A DNA stretch of 64,000 bases, from the NCBI GenBank assembly GCA_016081115.2, contig CM071936.1, positions 89,023,943 to 89,087,942 of the forward strand, written 5' to 3'. Positions 10,503-22,054 of this stretch are shown here, one piece after another (position 1 is the first letter of the stretch; every line of letters starts with the position of its first letter). Position numbers and translations under genes: made by a program. The notes under the pieces are model-generated. The model did no database searches and was not told the DNA's origin. It worked only from the letters and a program-made list of their open reading frames with translations. The stretch is from Rehmannia glutinosa. Taxonomy: Eukaryota; Streptophyta; Magnoliopsida; Lamiales; Orobanchaceae.

Positions 10503-13500
10503 TTACCATAAAAACGCGCAAAAATCGTCATCAAGCGGCGAGAAATCAAGGCTTCTTTTGAATGCCTTGGTGTATTCCACCCACTCAGAAATTGCTCCAC
10601 CCACAACTTCTTGAGGAGTGCTCCACAAACCTTCAAAAATCCAACTGCTTCGGTCTTCCAAAGCCACCATAGTAGATAAGTAGAGAGTTGTAGCCTTTCT
10701 TGCGAACTCCTTCTTCCTGTTTGAAGCTATGGCACACCACCAATCTTTAAAATTGATTTTATCATTTGAGAAAAAGTCCCAAGAAATTGGTGCCGACTTC
10801 CAAACATGCAAAGACGACTACAAATGTGAAAGAAAATATGATCAACGGTTTCAACATTCTCCCCTTGAAGCAACAAATTGTATCCACCACACATCCTTTA
10901 TGCATCGAGGTTCAAATTAGTAGGCAAAATATTGTGGAAACACCTCCAAATGAAATGTTTTATTTTGCCTTTAATATTAAGCTTCCAAGTACCTTTCCAC
11001 ATTTTCAGATTATGGCTAAAATTGACACTACTCTCAGGCAAGTCCAATGACAACTTAGAGCCTAAGAGAGCATTCGATAGGCACTAGAAACAGAGAAAAC
11101 ATTTAATTAGTCAAGAACCAAGAGATCTTATCTCCGACCTGTGGAAACACACAGAGTACTCAAAATAGCTTCCGCCTGGTAAGAGGAGAAAATACATCTA
11201 ATAAGAGACACATTCCAGCCTGTACCAGAGGAATCAAGTAGCTCACTCACCCAAGTCACATAGTTTTGAGCTTCCACAGACATAGGAGAGAGAATTTTGA
11301 AACCCCGTACCCAAGGATGATCCCAAATCCTGATAGACTTCCCATCCCCAACCTTAAAAATGAGACCCTGGATTAAGGCATACCTAGCTCTGAGCCAGCC
11401 TTTCCATAACCAAGAATCTGTATTCTTTTGAGTAACATGTAATAACCCCCTTAGGAAAATATTTGGCTTTAATCAATTTGCTAAGAAGGGTATTGGGGGA
11501 TATCATAAGTTTCCTGCATTTTTAGCCAAAAGAGAGTCATTAAAGATTCTAAAGTCCTTAAAACCAAGTCCCCCATCCTGTTTACCCGCACACATTCTAG
11601 ACTAACTCATCCAATGAATTTTATTAGGGCCCTCAAGAGGAGAACCCCACCAAAATTTAGAGCCGATAGAGGCAAGTGGGTTTCTGAGATACCACCGATA
11701 ATTCTAAAAACAGGACATGAGATAGATAGGCAAAGTGAGAGCACCGATTTGATCAAAATTTCTCTACCAAACTTGACTAAGAAACTTATGCTTCCAATTG
11801 TTAACTCTTTTGTTAGTAGCCTGAACAACAAAATCAAAGACCTCCCTTTTGGATTTACCTAGGAGAAGAGGGAGCCCGAGGTGTTTAATTTTAGCCTGGA
11901 TACTGACACCATCAAGTGTATTGCAAATAAGCTCTTTATCATTCATAGGCACATTAGGACTAAAGAAAATGGATGATTTGTCATTGACAAGTGACCAAAG
12001 AGCTAAGCAATAATCATCAAGAAGATTTTTTGATAAGAGAAGAGTAGGTGTAGCTTCACAAAACAGAAGGGAGTCATCTGCGAAGAACAAATGAGATATG
12101 GTTGGAGCTTTTTTACACACTTTGAGACCACAAAAAAAGGGATTGTCTAGTGGCTTGAGAGATCAGATTAGAGAAGGCTTCAGAGATGATGATGAAGAGA
12201 TAGGGAGATAATGGATCACCTTGTCTAATGCCTCTTGAGGGAAGAACATAGCCATAAGGTTGACCATTAACTTAAAAGAAAAAGGAAGTAGTAGTAATAC
12301 AAGACCAAATCCACCTAGAAAACACATGAGGGAATCCCATTTTGTCCAAAACTTTGATCAGGAAGTGCCACTCAACCCTGTCATAAGCTTTAGACATATC
12401 AAGTTTAAGAGCCATGAAGCCTCTAGAGCCTCTTCTAAGATTATGGATGTGATGAAAGCATTCATGGGCCAACACAATATTATCACTAATATGTCTACCC
12501 CGTACAAAAGTCGTTTGACACTCACTAATACAAAGATGAAGGCATGCTTTACCTATTAGCAAGAATCTTGGATATGATTTTATAAGTCACATTACACAAG
12601 CTAATAGGGCGGAATTGAGCAATAGAGGTAGGTTTTTCACTTTAGGAATGAGAGTAACCATAGTATGGTTGAGGCTCTTGAGCATTTTAGAATTAGCAAA
12701 AATTGTTTCACACCTTACGGATATCAAAAGCCACTCTGGATCAAAAAAATTGAAAGAAGAAAGCAAATATACCATCGGGGCCTGGGGGCCTTATGAGGAT
12801 GTAGGTCTAAAAGAGCATGCTTGATCTCCTTGTCATCAAGATTTAATGAGGAGTCAGAGTGAAAGTTATCAATGGATCTTGGTAGGCCATTCGGGATATC
12901 GACTCATCCCGAGTGGAAGAAGTGGAGAAAAGATCTTTATAAAATGAGGTAACCTCTTTCTCAATAAGCTCGACTATCACAATTGATGCCCTTTCTCGTT
13001 AACCAACCGATCAATAGAATTTCTTTTTCGCTTTGAATGGTGCAAGCATGAAAAATTTTGTATTTCTATCCCCCTCTCTCAACCATTGCACCCCGGATTT
13101 ATTCTTCCAAAGACAATTCTTCTTTAACATAGGCATCATGTAATTCTCCTTTCACTTTTTTCCAATCATCCCGGTTTACATTACCAAGAGAAATCAACTT
13201 CTCAAGTTGAGCATTAAGGACATTGATCCGGGTAAGAGAATTATGCTTATTCCTTTACACCAAGATAATAAGTCCATCCTACTCTTCTTGATTTTAGCTT
13301 GAATCTGAAAGAAATGAGTACCTCTTGGATGAGTATCCCATGCAGTTTCCACCACCTGATTGATTCCTTCAAGCTGAGTCCATCTCTGATCAAAGCAAAA
13401 TCTTTGATGGCTTTTAGATTTATGAGGTTCGATTGAGAAGGATTAGTAAGTGATCGAGGTGATCTTGGAATATGTGAGACCTTAGCATCCTTAAATTTCA

Positions 13501-14112
13501 CAAACCGTCAGGAGATGCAAAGAACTTATCCAGATACTCCTCCACAAAACCTTCCTCAGCTCTGTTATTGCTCCAAGTGAAAGGATGACCAGAAAAAGGC
13601 AGTTTCTTCATTCCCATACTTCTAATAAAATTTTCGAAACCCATACAACTACTAGGAGATCTCTGCCTTCCCCCTCTTTTTTCCTCAGGGCAAAAAATAT
13701 CATTCCAATCACCCCCCATGATCCAAAGATTGCCCCATTTACACTTTTTCTGAATAAAATAGTCCCACTGAATTTTTCTGATACCATCATCAACACTTCC
13801 ATACACAAAAATCACCCATGATTTCACATTTTTGAGCTCAAATTCAATTTCCAAACAGAAGGTTTCTTCATGGATGCTGAGAACACTAACCTCTGTATCC
13901 CAAAATACAAGCATTCCCCCACTGAGACCAATAGGATCAACACAAAACCATCTATCACCACATCTAAAATGTTTAACAACTGTATTTATAAAATTTTTTT
14001 TTTTGGTTTCACTTAAAAAGACAAAATTTGGATGATGGGATCGCCAAATCTCCTTAATTTGAGGAATTGTAGAGGGTCCACCCAAACCTCTACAGTTCCA
14101 GGAAGCCATCAT
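10503..14112 (-). pseudogene. LINE ORF2 (endonuclease and reverse transcriptase), broken
   Basis: The first 204 codons (14112-13498) encode an intact-looking APE-type endonuclease N-terminus: SWNCRGLG, LSETK, then GGDWND near residue 139. The frame is then lost. The reverse transcriptase survives as fragments: AFVRGR-type block FVRGRHISDN, LDMSKAYDRVEW (12272-12562), and the catalytic FADD in SHLFFADDSLLF (11764-12120). A zf-RVT-like C-terminal piece lies at 10503-10811. Several frameshifts and stops separate the blocks, so no functional protein is possible. No RNase H domain was recognised. ORF1 of the same copy is open. Confidence 0.85.
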
Positions 14113-15566
14113 TGTTTGATTGGAGACCAGTTAGGGCTGGTCTCAATCACCATATCTGACTCAAGAGGAGGGGGGGCAATTTTAGTTTTCTTATTGCTGA
14201 TCTTTACCTCATTAAAATTTGGATTTTGATTCTCATCAGAGATATTTCTTCTTCTTTTTAGACCAACCTCAACATCCGGCTGCACATCCTTATTTTTGGT
14301 AACCTTTCCATTTTTCAAGCTGCTGCTTTTACCATTTTTCTTGACTCTCTGCATAGAGGTTGAGTGGCAGCCTGTTCCTACAAACTGAAATGCAGTGTTC
14401 TGTATTTCTTTCAAAGGATTGCGGCTGAATTTATTCCGGACTTCAATCTCAACTAAATTAGACAGATCCATGCTCACGGTTTCTTCAACGGGGGGCCTCT
14501 CTGGAGACTTAATCCTGATATCTTCTTCTTGGACAGGTGGCTTATAGCTAGATTCAGGTATTTCATCCAAGTCCTTCAGTTTCCCTGCCATAATTGGAAT
14601 GCAGCTCAAGACCAGGTCACCCTTCCCATTGCTGCCTTCACAATGATGTTGAAAATCAGATATTGCCTTTCCCTTCTCCAAATTATTTACCTCAGTGGTG
14701 ATGATTTTGGTCTGTGGAAAAAGACTAGTCTCAGTCTGGACCTCATCTTTCTTTTCTGAAGGATCATAATGTGTTTTATTAGCCCCAACTTTATTTTTCA
14801 CCGGAAGTTGAAGGTCAGCAGCCCGTAGCCAATCCCCATATTGGCCATCACAAAACGAATTATTCTTCACATCCTTCATTTTTTTTTCACACATACGATC
14901 AAGGTGGCCTACAAAACCACAATAGAAACAGAATCCTACCATTTTTTCATATTTAAAGTTCACCCATTTTGCTACTCCTCCAAGTTTAATAGAAGCGCCT
15001 CTAAGAAGGGGCTTTTTCAGATTAATGGCCACTAGAAGTTTGATATGCCTCCCTTTAATGCTACCAGACTCAGGAATATAAATGTCAGACATTGAATGAA
15101 ACATTTTTCCGATTCTCATACCCGTTTCTGTGGAGATCCAGTTATGAGGAAGGTCCCATATTTGAATCCAAACATCCACAAGACTGAAATCTAGCTCCTG
15201 TTGCCCATTACATTCCACCCATTCCTTGAGGATTAAAAACTGATTATCAAAAATCCAAGTTCGGTTCTTGAGCACCTTGCATTTATCTTCCTTAGTTTTG
15301 AACACAAATTGGAACCGGTTCAGTCCTATCTCACGGAGGATGAAGGTATCTTGTATAGGCCAGATATGAGTCATTGTACTCTTAAGACCAGCAAAGTTAG
15401 CCTTCTTAACCCCATGGATGGCTCCAAATAAGCTACGAAGGCATTCATCACTGCTTGTGACAATATCCTCTTCCTCAAGAGCTATACCCAGTTTCTCCTC
15501 ATCAGTTAAAGAAAATTTCTCCATTTCCACCACCAAGTCTTTATCCATTCTGAACCAGCCAACCAA
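14109..15566 (-). CDS. LINE ORF1 protein (DUF4283 and zinc knuckle), 485 aa
   Basis: This is the RNA-binding ORF1 protein of the LINE, expected to coat the element RNA. Residues about 45-205 match the plant DUF4283 type (W-I-F-D-N-Q-F, WIQIWDLP). They are followed by a CX2CX4HX4C zinc knuckle with C213, C216, H221 and C226. The C-terminal half is polar, with basic clusters near residues 410-465. The frame is open throughout. Initiation could be at Met1 or at Met7 (MDKDLVVEMEKF). Its stop overlaps the ORF2 start as ATGA (14112-14109), an arrangement suited to termination-reinitiation. Confidence 0.85.
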   Translation of the reverse strand: MVGWFRMDKDLVVEMEKFSLTDEEKLGIALEEEDIVTSSDECLRSLFGAIHGVKKANFAGLKSTMTHIWPIQDTFILREIGLNRFQFVFKTKEDKCKVLKNRTWIFDNQFLILKEWVECNGQQELDFSLVDVWIQIWDLPHNWISTETGMRIGKMFHSMSDIYIPESGSIKGRHIKLLVAINLKKPLLRGASIKLGGVAKWVNFKYEKMVGFCFYCGFVGHLDRMCEKKMKDVKNNSFCDGQYGDWLRAADLQLPVKNKVGANKTHYDPSEKKDEVQTETSLFPQTKIITTEVNNLEKGKAISDFQHHCEGSNGKGDLVLSCIPIMAGKLKDLDEIPESSYKPPVQEEDIRIKSPERPPVEETVSMDLSNLVEIEVRNKFSRNPLKEIQNTAFQFVGTGCHSTSMQRVKKNGKSSSLKNGKVTKNKDVQPDVEVGLKRRRNISDENQNPNFNEVKISNKKTKIAPPPLESDMVIETSPNWSPIKQ

Positions 15567-15948
15567 GATCCAACCTGATGCTTACGACCGAACCCCAAAC
15601 CTGTTGATAACCTAGAGCAAACAAGAACAAGTTAGGAAAAAACTGAGTTAAAAAAGAAGAAAAAAGCAGAAAAAGAACAGAGAAAAAACAGGGGAAGGAA
15701 CCTGAGAACGCAAGGAAAAAAAACGATGAAGCAAAAAGGAAGCAAGAAGAGAGTTAAAGAGCTAAAGACATTAATGACTGAAAGTAAGAGCCAAAAAGCA
15801 GGAAGTAAAAGCCAAGCAGCTGGAAAGGCCAATGGAATAGTAAACCCTAGGTCCAAAATCGACCCCCAACACTCTCAGGAGAGAGAAAGTCCACTCTCAG
15901 GAGAGAGAGTCATACGGTCATTCCCACTTTTTGAAAACCTCGTTATCT

Positions 15949-16645
15949 AGGGACCGAATCTAAGAGGATCTCAAGAAGGTTCAAATTGATTATATTTGGA
16001 CAGGGATTTTAGTAAAGAAATATTAAAAAAAATACAATGTGCCAGCCTTCTTTAGGGTATATAATGAGATTTTATACACGCTTATTCATGGTACTCAATA
16101 ACATTAAAAAATATTTTAAAAATATACCTAATCTGTTTGAATAGAAAAGATGATGTGATATAATTCTTTTATCCTTAATTTCTTCTACTTTTCCCCTTAA
16201 AAAAAATCCTAGAATCCAAACAAGGTGTAAAAAGAAAGTCCCATAATAGAGCAAATGAAGATTTTTCATCAGAACTGACAGCAATCAATTGTGTGGTACA
16301 GAAATATTCCACAATTCAATGGTACAATACAACCAGAGGGAACAAAATTCAAACCACCACTGCACACATTTAATAATAGCACTTAATGCAAAATGCAGAA
16401 ATTCATTCATTCATTTAATTCAATACTCTCTTGAATATGAAAAATTACATAAAAACTATTCCCATACGAAAAATAAATAAAAAAAATTCTTTCTTCAGTC
16501 TCTGATCTTTCTAGCTTTTGAAGCAACATTGTGATCAGTCATTCTTTAAAGTAACTGTCATTCTTCAATAAACTAAAACTAAAACTAAAGATAAAATGTT
16601 ATCAATAAGAATTGAAAGAATATCAACCTAAAAAGATCATCTTGC
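15949..16645. other. 3' flank of the CCCH gene
   Basis: No gene was seen. The part next to 16645 should hold the 3' UTR and polyadenylation region of the minus-strand CCCH gene; AATAAA-like words occur on the minus strand, but no site can be fixed. The small ORFs here (16072-16284, 16289-16480) have no family features. Confidence 0.4.
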
Positions 16646-18574
16646 TTAAGCCACAATCTGCTCTTTCTCTATATACATTTGATCAAACCAATGCGGCGAC
16701 GTCTCACCACCACCACCACCGGCCGGAACATCTTTCACCAGTGAATTAACCCACGATACATCCGGCTCACCTACACCAGACGGAGCCATGACCGTCGGAT
16801 TTGCATTATTACCGCTTCGTAAACCGAACGACGCCGATTTCCTAAGCTTGTTCACCTCCTCACCATTGAAGCCCCAGTCTAGCCTCCCATTAGGGGACCC
16901 CCACTCAGAGAGCTTCGACGGCGTGAAATTCGGCGAGTTGGCGGGACCGGAAAGGGTAGAACGGTAATTAACGCTGCTACTACGGTCGATAAAGCTTTGG
17001 CTGCGCTTCGCAAATGCAGCCGATCTCGAGTTCATGACGGCTGCGGCCACGGCAGCAGACGAGTCGAAGCCGTATGGGGACGAGACGTTGGAGGGGTAGC
17101 TCGCTCGGAGTTGGTTCATATTTTGTCGAATTTGATGCCCGGTAGGAGATTGCAATTGCGAGTTTGTGGCGTTGTTGTTGATCTTAGGCGAGAGACCCTG
17201 AAATTGAGATATTAATGACGGATCGAGAGATCCGAAAGCGTCGTCGAGGTTAGTAGGTTTTAAATCACCGATTCGGCCGTACGGTGACGATAGACTAGCC
17301 ATCTCGTCGAGCAACTGCTGCCTTTGTTGCGAACGGATTTTGTCCAATCCGAGCAACTCCATATCGAAGTCGACGTCTCTCGCACTCAAAGCCGTCTTGA
17401 GCCGGCTGCCAGGAAGCTGCAAGGCGGGCGGCGTAAGGTTGACCTTGTTCTGCCACATGCCTCCGCCCATCGGAGACGAACAATTAATGGATGGAGATAT
17501 CGGTGAAGACGAGCCTAGCGACAAAGGGCTCAACGTCGTCGTCAAGTCTAACGAATTAACCGAAAGGGACTTTGGAGAAGGCATGGCCGAACCGGTAGAC
17601 GCGTACAACGGACGTAACTCTTCGGGTTTGTGCGCGAAAAAACACACTTTTCTTGAGCAACCCGTCTCGTCCTTGCAGAGACGAGTTCGGTATTGGGCGG
17701 GATGTAGCCACGACTCGAAAACGCCATGAGCATACTCACACGAATCGCCTTTCGCGCAACTACCCTTCTTGAACTCGGGACAAGGAACGCAAGTGTAGTG
17801 ATATTTCCTCGGATCACGCCTCCTCGCGTTCTCACCAGGATGTACAAACGGGCACTCGGTCCAATCATGAGAGTAAGCCCTAGAACAGGGCTTCACCTTG
17901 AAACTATACATCCTAAACTCATCGGTCCCGTATAATCCGTTGTTTATATCCGGCAAGGATATATCGATTGGATACTCTTTCTTCTCCATCCCTTCTTTTA
18001 CCGCACAAGGTGTTTTGCTTCCTTCGTTTTCGTCCTGAATACCGGCCTCGAGGCTAATACCATTCAACAGCATCTCTAGCATTTTCCTCTTCGAATTGCT
18101 CGAAAATTTGATGCAAGAAGCGATTAGGTTGCCTGGTTTCTTTCCGTCGACATCGACGACATTGTTATCAGCGGAGGCATCAATTAGGGTTTTTACAACC
18201 TCAACGGATGACGACGATCCACCGGCTGCCGCGCAGTGGAGAGCCGTGGCTCCATCCGATCCGCACGCTCGGTTGACATCGACCTTGCCGGTTCCAATAA
18301 TATAGTTCAAAACATCTGTGCTTCCATACAAACAAGCAATCATAATAGGGGTTCTCTCTTCAAATCCCATCTTTTTTGAACCAAAGCTTCTGCCATACCA
18401 AAAGCTCACTTCATCAATATCACAACCCTTCTCCTCAATTTCATGTTTAAAGCCGGCTAAATCATCGGTGGCCGCCAATTCAAGCAATTTAGAACAATTT
18501 TTATGAAAAAACCCTCTTTTATCCATCTTGAAATCCAAAGGGCTGAGTTTATTACTCTTTGAATCAGTACACAT
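16646..18574 (-). CDS. Ankyrin and tandem CCCH zinc-finger protein (RR-TZF), 642 aa
   Basis: Intact host gene, one coding exon. From the chosen Met (MCTDSKSNK): ankyrin repeats at about residues 30-145 (ERTPIMIACLYGSTDVLNYI, DGATALHCAAAGG). Then comes an arginine-rich RR region with C230, C241 and H245 (about 230-254). Two plant-type fingers follow: CX7CX5CX3H (C265, C273, C279, H283) and CX5CX4CX3H (C300, C306, C311, H315). The C-terminal half is Ser/Pro-rich and ends in PDVSWVNSLVKD, conserved in this family. Family knowledge: Arabidopsis TZF7-TZF11 (C3H30, C3H56, C3H66, C3H29, C3H47) bind AU-rich RNA, shuttle between nucleus and cytoplasmic granules, and act in stress and immune responses. 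The start of MCxxxKS type suggests the C3H66/TZF9 or C3H29 side, but the exact orthologue is uncertain. Met at 18574 was preferred to the upstream one at 18613, because an intron acceptor (TTTCAG) lies between them. Confidence 0.93.
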   Translation of the reverse strand: MCTDSKSNKLSPLDFKMDKRGFFHKNCSKLLELAATDDLAGFKHEIEEKGCDIDEVSFWYGRSFGSKKMGFEERTPIMIACLYGSTDVLNYIIGTGKVDVNRACGSDGATALHCAAAGGSSSSVEVVKTLIDASADNNVVDVDGKKPGNLIASCIKFSSNSKRKMLEMLLNGISLEAGIQDENEGSKTPCAVKEGMEKKEYPIDISLPDINNGLYGTDEFRMYSFKVKPCSRAYSHDWTECPFVHPGENARRRDPRKYHYTCVPCPEFKKGSCAKGDSCEYAHGVFESWLHPAQYRTRLCKDETGCSRKVCFFAHKPEELRPLYASTGSAMPSPKSLSVNSLDLTTTLSPLSLGSSSPISPSINCSSPMGGGMWQNKVNLTPPALQLPGSRLKTALSARDVDFDMELLGLDKIRSQQRQQLLDEMASLSSPYGRIGDLKPTNLDDAFGSLDPSLISQFQGLSPKINNNATNSQLQSPTGHQIRQNMNQLRASYPSNVSSPYGFDSSAAVAAAVMNSRSAAFAKRSQSFIDRSSSVNYRSTLSGPANSPNFTPSKLSEWGSPNGRLDWGFNGEEVNKLRKSASFGLRSGNNANPTVMAPSGVGEPDVSWVNSLVKDVPAGGGGGETSPHWFDQMYIEKEQIVA

Positions 18575-18582
18575 CAAAACCC

Positions 18583-19068
18583 TGAAACATAACCAAAGAA
18601 CAAAACTTAGCACTCAGGTATGTATGAAAAACTCCACATCTCATCACTTATATGTAAATCTTGATTAACCAATAAAAAAATACATAGATGCATACACACA
18701 ACAAATATATTTGTATATATATATACATGCATATTACAGCAATTATATTCTTGTTTTAACCTTGTTCTCCCAATAAAAACAATTTTATTCTCAGAAATCA
18801 ATAACCCATACAACTATACAGCCAGGGTGTCTACAGAAGTATTCCTCCAACTACGCTTTGAAACATTAAAAAAAAAAAAAAAAAACCTTGTTCACATTAG
18901 AAAACTGCTTGACAAATCAAAACCCACATCATAAAAATCCCACCCTTGAAACATAGGAATAATCAGACAACCATTCAACACATAAAACTCCGTCAAACAT
19001 TCTAAAACATAATAAAAATCAAATATTTAACTTAGAAAAACAAAAACAAAACAAAATAACGAACATAC
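18583..19068 (-). other. 5'-UTR intron of the CCCH gene
   Basis: On the minus strand the donor AAAAG/GTATGTTC lies at 19069/19068 and the acceptor ATGTTTCAG ends at 18583, nine bases before the start codon. The 486-base interval is T-rich and non-coding, as expected for a plant intron. A leader intron of this kind often supports expression. The junctions are inferred from consensus only. Confidence 0.65.
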
Positions 19069-19199
19069 CTTTTGTGTAAAAGAAAATTTCTTTGATATAT
19101 TATCTTTGAACCCAGAAGACTTTCGATTGAAAGAAATAATTTAGAGTCGAGATTTAATGTTTATAGTACAACACAAGTTGTGAAAGTTGGAGTCTTTGG

Positions 19200-19640
19200 A
19201 GATGTATATATATATATTGTTCAGGAAAAAAGAATTGTAAATCGGATGAGTCTAAGAAGGAAGGGAGTAGGAAAGTGTGACTTTTCTTCTTGATTTTTTC
19301 TTTTTTAAATATTTTTTTCTTAATAACCTACCTTTTTCTTCAATTTAGTCAAAGTCAAATATTCAAAGAGTGGGGTCCACGCTCACACCTGTTCTGTGTG
19401 TATCCTTTTCAAACCAAACCACGAAATGTAATGTAAATGCAAATTCCAAATTTAAATTAAATGCAAACGCAAATGCAAATGCAAATGCGAATTGAAATGC
19501 AAATGCAAACTGAGAGGTGGTCGTGTGGGTCCCATTTGAGTACTCAGAATCCAATATCAAACCGCCATAACGGGTTTGTCCGTCACGTGTGGGGTTCACT
19601 CTGACGGAGAAATAAACCTGCCGGCCGCACGTGATAAGAT
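19200..19640 (-). promoter_or_regulatory. Putative promoter of the CCCH gene
   Basis: A TATA-like TATATATATACATC (minus) lies at about 19203-19217, which would place the transcript start near 19170-19180. Upstream are two W-box cores (TTGACT on the minus strand, at 19347-19352 and 19353-19358) in tandem. Two G-boxes CACGTG lie at 19584-19589 and 19628-19633. These motifs fit WRKY- and bZIP/bHLH-type stress control known for TZF genes; their function here is inferred. A hexamer array (19434-19508) lies between them. Confidence 0.5.
19434..19508. repeat. (AAATGC)n hexamer array in the CCCH promoter
   Basis: About twelve slightly variable AAATGC hexamers, with some ACGC and GAATTG variants, run in tandem between the W-boxes and G-boxes. 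The ORF 19363-19599 owes its FAFAFAF run to this array and is not a gene. Confidence 0.7.
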
Positions 19641-20844
19641 ATTATTTTTATTTTTATTTTTTGATAAGATATTATTTTAATACACCCGATTTGTTTTCAT
19701 AAAAAAACAATTCAGAATATCTGTTACAAAAAATATATCCATCCCGCATTTTATTTTTATTAATATTATATTATGCTCAACTGAATTTTGAATCTATATA
19801 AGTAGCAATAAAGGCTCAATTACATTTTTGGTCCTTTATCTTTCCAAAGTTAATAATTATAGTCATACAACTTTTGAGAATTAGCAATTTTAATCCTAAC
19901 ACACTATAGCCAATTTATCAAAATAAACTCAGATTTCATAGAGTATGAGAACCCTCATTTTCTGTCACCTATCTTCTTCATGGCATTGTTATACATACTT
20001 AGATCCAATCTCCATTCAGAGATCTTAAGGGATCATGTCAGGTTTCCAACCGATAAACTCAATAGGGCATACTTCGATAAAGGTCTCACAACTCTAAGTT
20101 ATCTGATTTCAAACTAAGTTTTTGATAAAACGGATATAGTCCATCACGACCATATCATGCCCAATATAATTTCATAAAATTAATAAATCCCTTAAAATGC
20201 ATATCTTTTTTTTTTTTGACTGATATCTCCTGTAAGGTATACATTTTGGACATTCATCCAGATCTATTTTCTTGGAGATAATTCTACCCACTAAAGGTTA
20301 ATTACGTAAAAATAATAAACATAACTCACAGTTCTTAATAAACCCGAGCTCTGATACCATTTTGAGCAAAACACTTAGTCAATTAAGTCATTTGTGTAAG
20401 CAAGGATATTATTGGTATTGTGAAAATATTGAATAACTACTGGAGACCAATTTTGCAACAACTCAAAACTTATAGGACTAAAATTACTTAAGTGTAAAAC
20501 TCATAGGACCAATTTGTAAAAATTTTCAAATTTACAGGATAAATTTTGCAAACTCAATACTTATGGGACCGAAATTGCAAACTGCTAATAGTTACGGGAT
20601 CAATTTTGCAATTTCCCCCAATAATAATAAGTGCTCCACCTTAATTAGATTAAATTTGCAGATCTAATAGATTCTATTAAATGACACTCGTATAATTGAC
20701 ATGACATGTATCCATTAAGCCTAATAGTATTTAGTCTTAGCCCAAAAATACATACAGCACAAGAGCCACAAAAAGCAAATGACCCATAAAGTCAAGTCCC
20801 AATTATCATGGAGTAGTCCTCGCACATGAATTACTTGTATATGT
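19641..20844. other. Intergenic DNA with TTTGCAA-type dispersed repeats
   Basis: No gene was seen. Stretches at about 19810-19915 and 20440-20620 repeat phrases such as GGACCAAATTTGCAAA and its inverse. These resemble dispersed non-coding repeats also seen at 2480-2600 and 53540-53890. Confidence 0.4.
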
Positions 20845-22054
20845 CTAGGGTTGCAAAATTGAATAGAGTCGAGTTTTTAAGAGTTTGAGTTTGGCTTGTT
20901 TATCGAGTCGAATCCGAACTTGAATTTATCAAATATAGTGATGACTCATGAACTTTTTTGAGCTTAAACGAGCTTATTAAATATCAATTATAAACTAATT
21001 AAATTATTCGTCAATTTATTACAAAAATAAAATTATATATTTCTAATAATATGTATATATATATTTATATATATTAAAAACTATGATTTTATTCAAACAA
21101 ATAAATGTATTTAAATATTTTTATATTTATCAAAAGTAAATTTATGAAAATTAAAATTAAAGTCAAACTATTAATTTAATTTATACGAACTTACTAACGA
21201 ATTAAAAATAAGAGTAAATTAAAAGTATCTTTTTAAAATAAAAATAAAAAGAAAATAGTTGCACATATCATAACGACATCGAAAGGGTTTTATTATCAAA
21301 GGTCTCTAATTGGGGATAATCCTTGTTAGTCTAACATGTATTCGTTTCATAACCTCGAAACATATTACCTCGGGGACTTTCTGAACTCGAACTTTACTTC
21401 TGCGGTTGTAAACTAATGAATAGAGCGTTTGACAAACAACTCATGAACAAACTCGGAAAATGTTAGTGTATTTAGATAACGAATATATAATAAACAAATT
21501 TTAGGACTCGTCTAATAAATGAACATAGCTTGAATAAATGTATATTCGTTCATTAATAGCTTGTGAAAAAGCTCGTTTAATATTCGTTTATAAAATGTTT
21601 ATGAACAAGTTCATATAGCTTAATTTTAAAATTGAAATTTTACAGATAAGTTAAATATAAATATTAAAAATTTAAACATATATAATTCTAATAGTATTGT
21701 ATAATATAATTTATAATTCTATATAATATGAAAAAGAATTAAAGGTACAATATTAGAAAAAAAATCATTAAAATATGAATTCAAGTTGGATTAGTTCGTG
21801 AACATGAACTCGTCAAAGGAAGTTATGTTTGTTTGTCTATTGTTCGCGAACAATATTATTCAATGTTCATGAACACACAATGAACAAGAACTCGAATACA
21901 AAACGCGTTTATTTAACAATGTTAGGCACTAAATAATTTTAACAAACGAACACGAACAAGGTTTTTAAAATCTGAAGAGAGCTCGTATAAAATTAAATAA
22001 ACATTTGGCAAACAGGCTAAAGTTCGGCTCGGCCCGGATCGTTTACACCCCTAG
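20845..22054. mobile_element. hAT-like non-autonomous element, boundaries tentative
   Basis: The left end CTAGGGTTGCAAAA and right end GTTTACACCCCTAG are inverse-like. The arms carry GAGTCGAG and GGCTCGGCCCGG words seen in plant hAT MITEs. The interior is a long AT-rich stretch with repeated GAACTCG and ACGAACA words. No convincing 8-bp duplication was found, so it may be two overlapping or decayed copies. Confidence 0.45.

Larger units (their letters stand above)
10141..15933 (-). mobile_element. Full-length LINE (L1-type), 5.8 kb
   Basis: A non-LTR retrotransposon on the minus strand. Its 3' A-tail is the T run at 10141-10156. The exact 15-base repeat AAAACCTCGTTATCT flanks it at 10126-10140 and 15934-15948. 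The 5' UTR (about 15567-15933) is purine-rich, with a duplicated CACTCTCAGGAGAGAGA word. ORF1 (14109-15566) is open; ORF2 (about 10500-14112) is broken. Complete length plus a perfect duplication mean a fairly recent, full-length insertion. Confidence 0.92.

Noticed and set aside
13585..14035. Plus-strand ORFs inside the first LINE
   Set aside because: They are antisense shadows of the ORF2 endonuclease.
18575..18613. Upstream Met giving a 655-residue CCCH protein
   Set aside because: An acceptor-like TTTCAG lies between this Met and the MCTDSKSNK start, and family members begin with an MC...K-type start. The extra 13 residues are most likely intron and leader.
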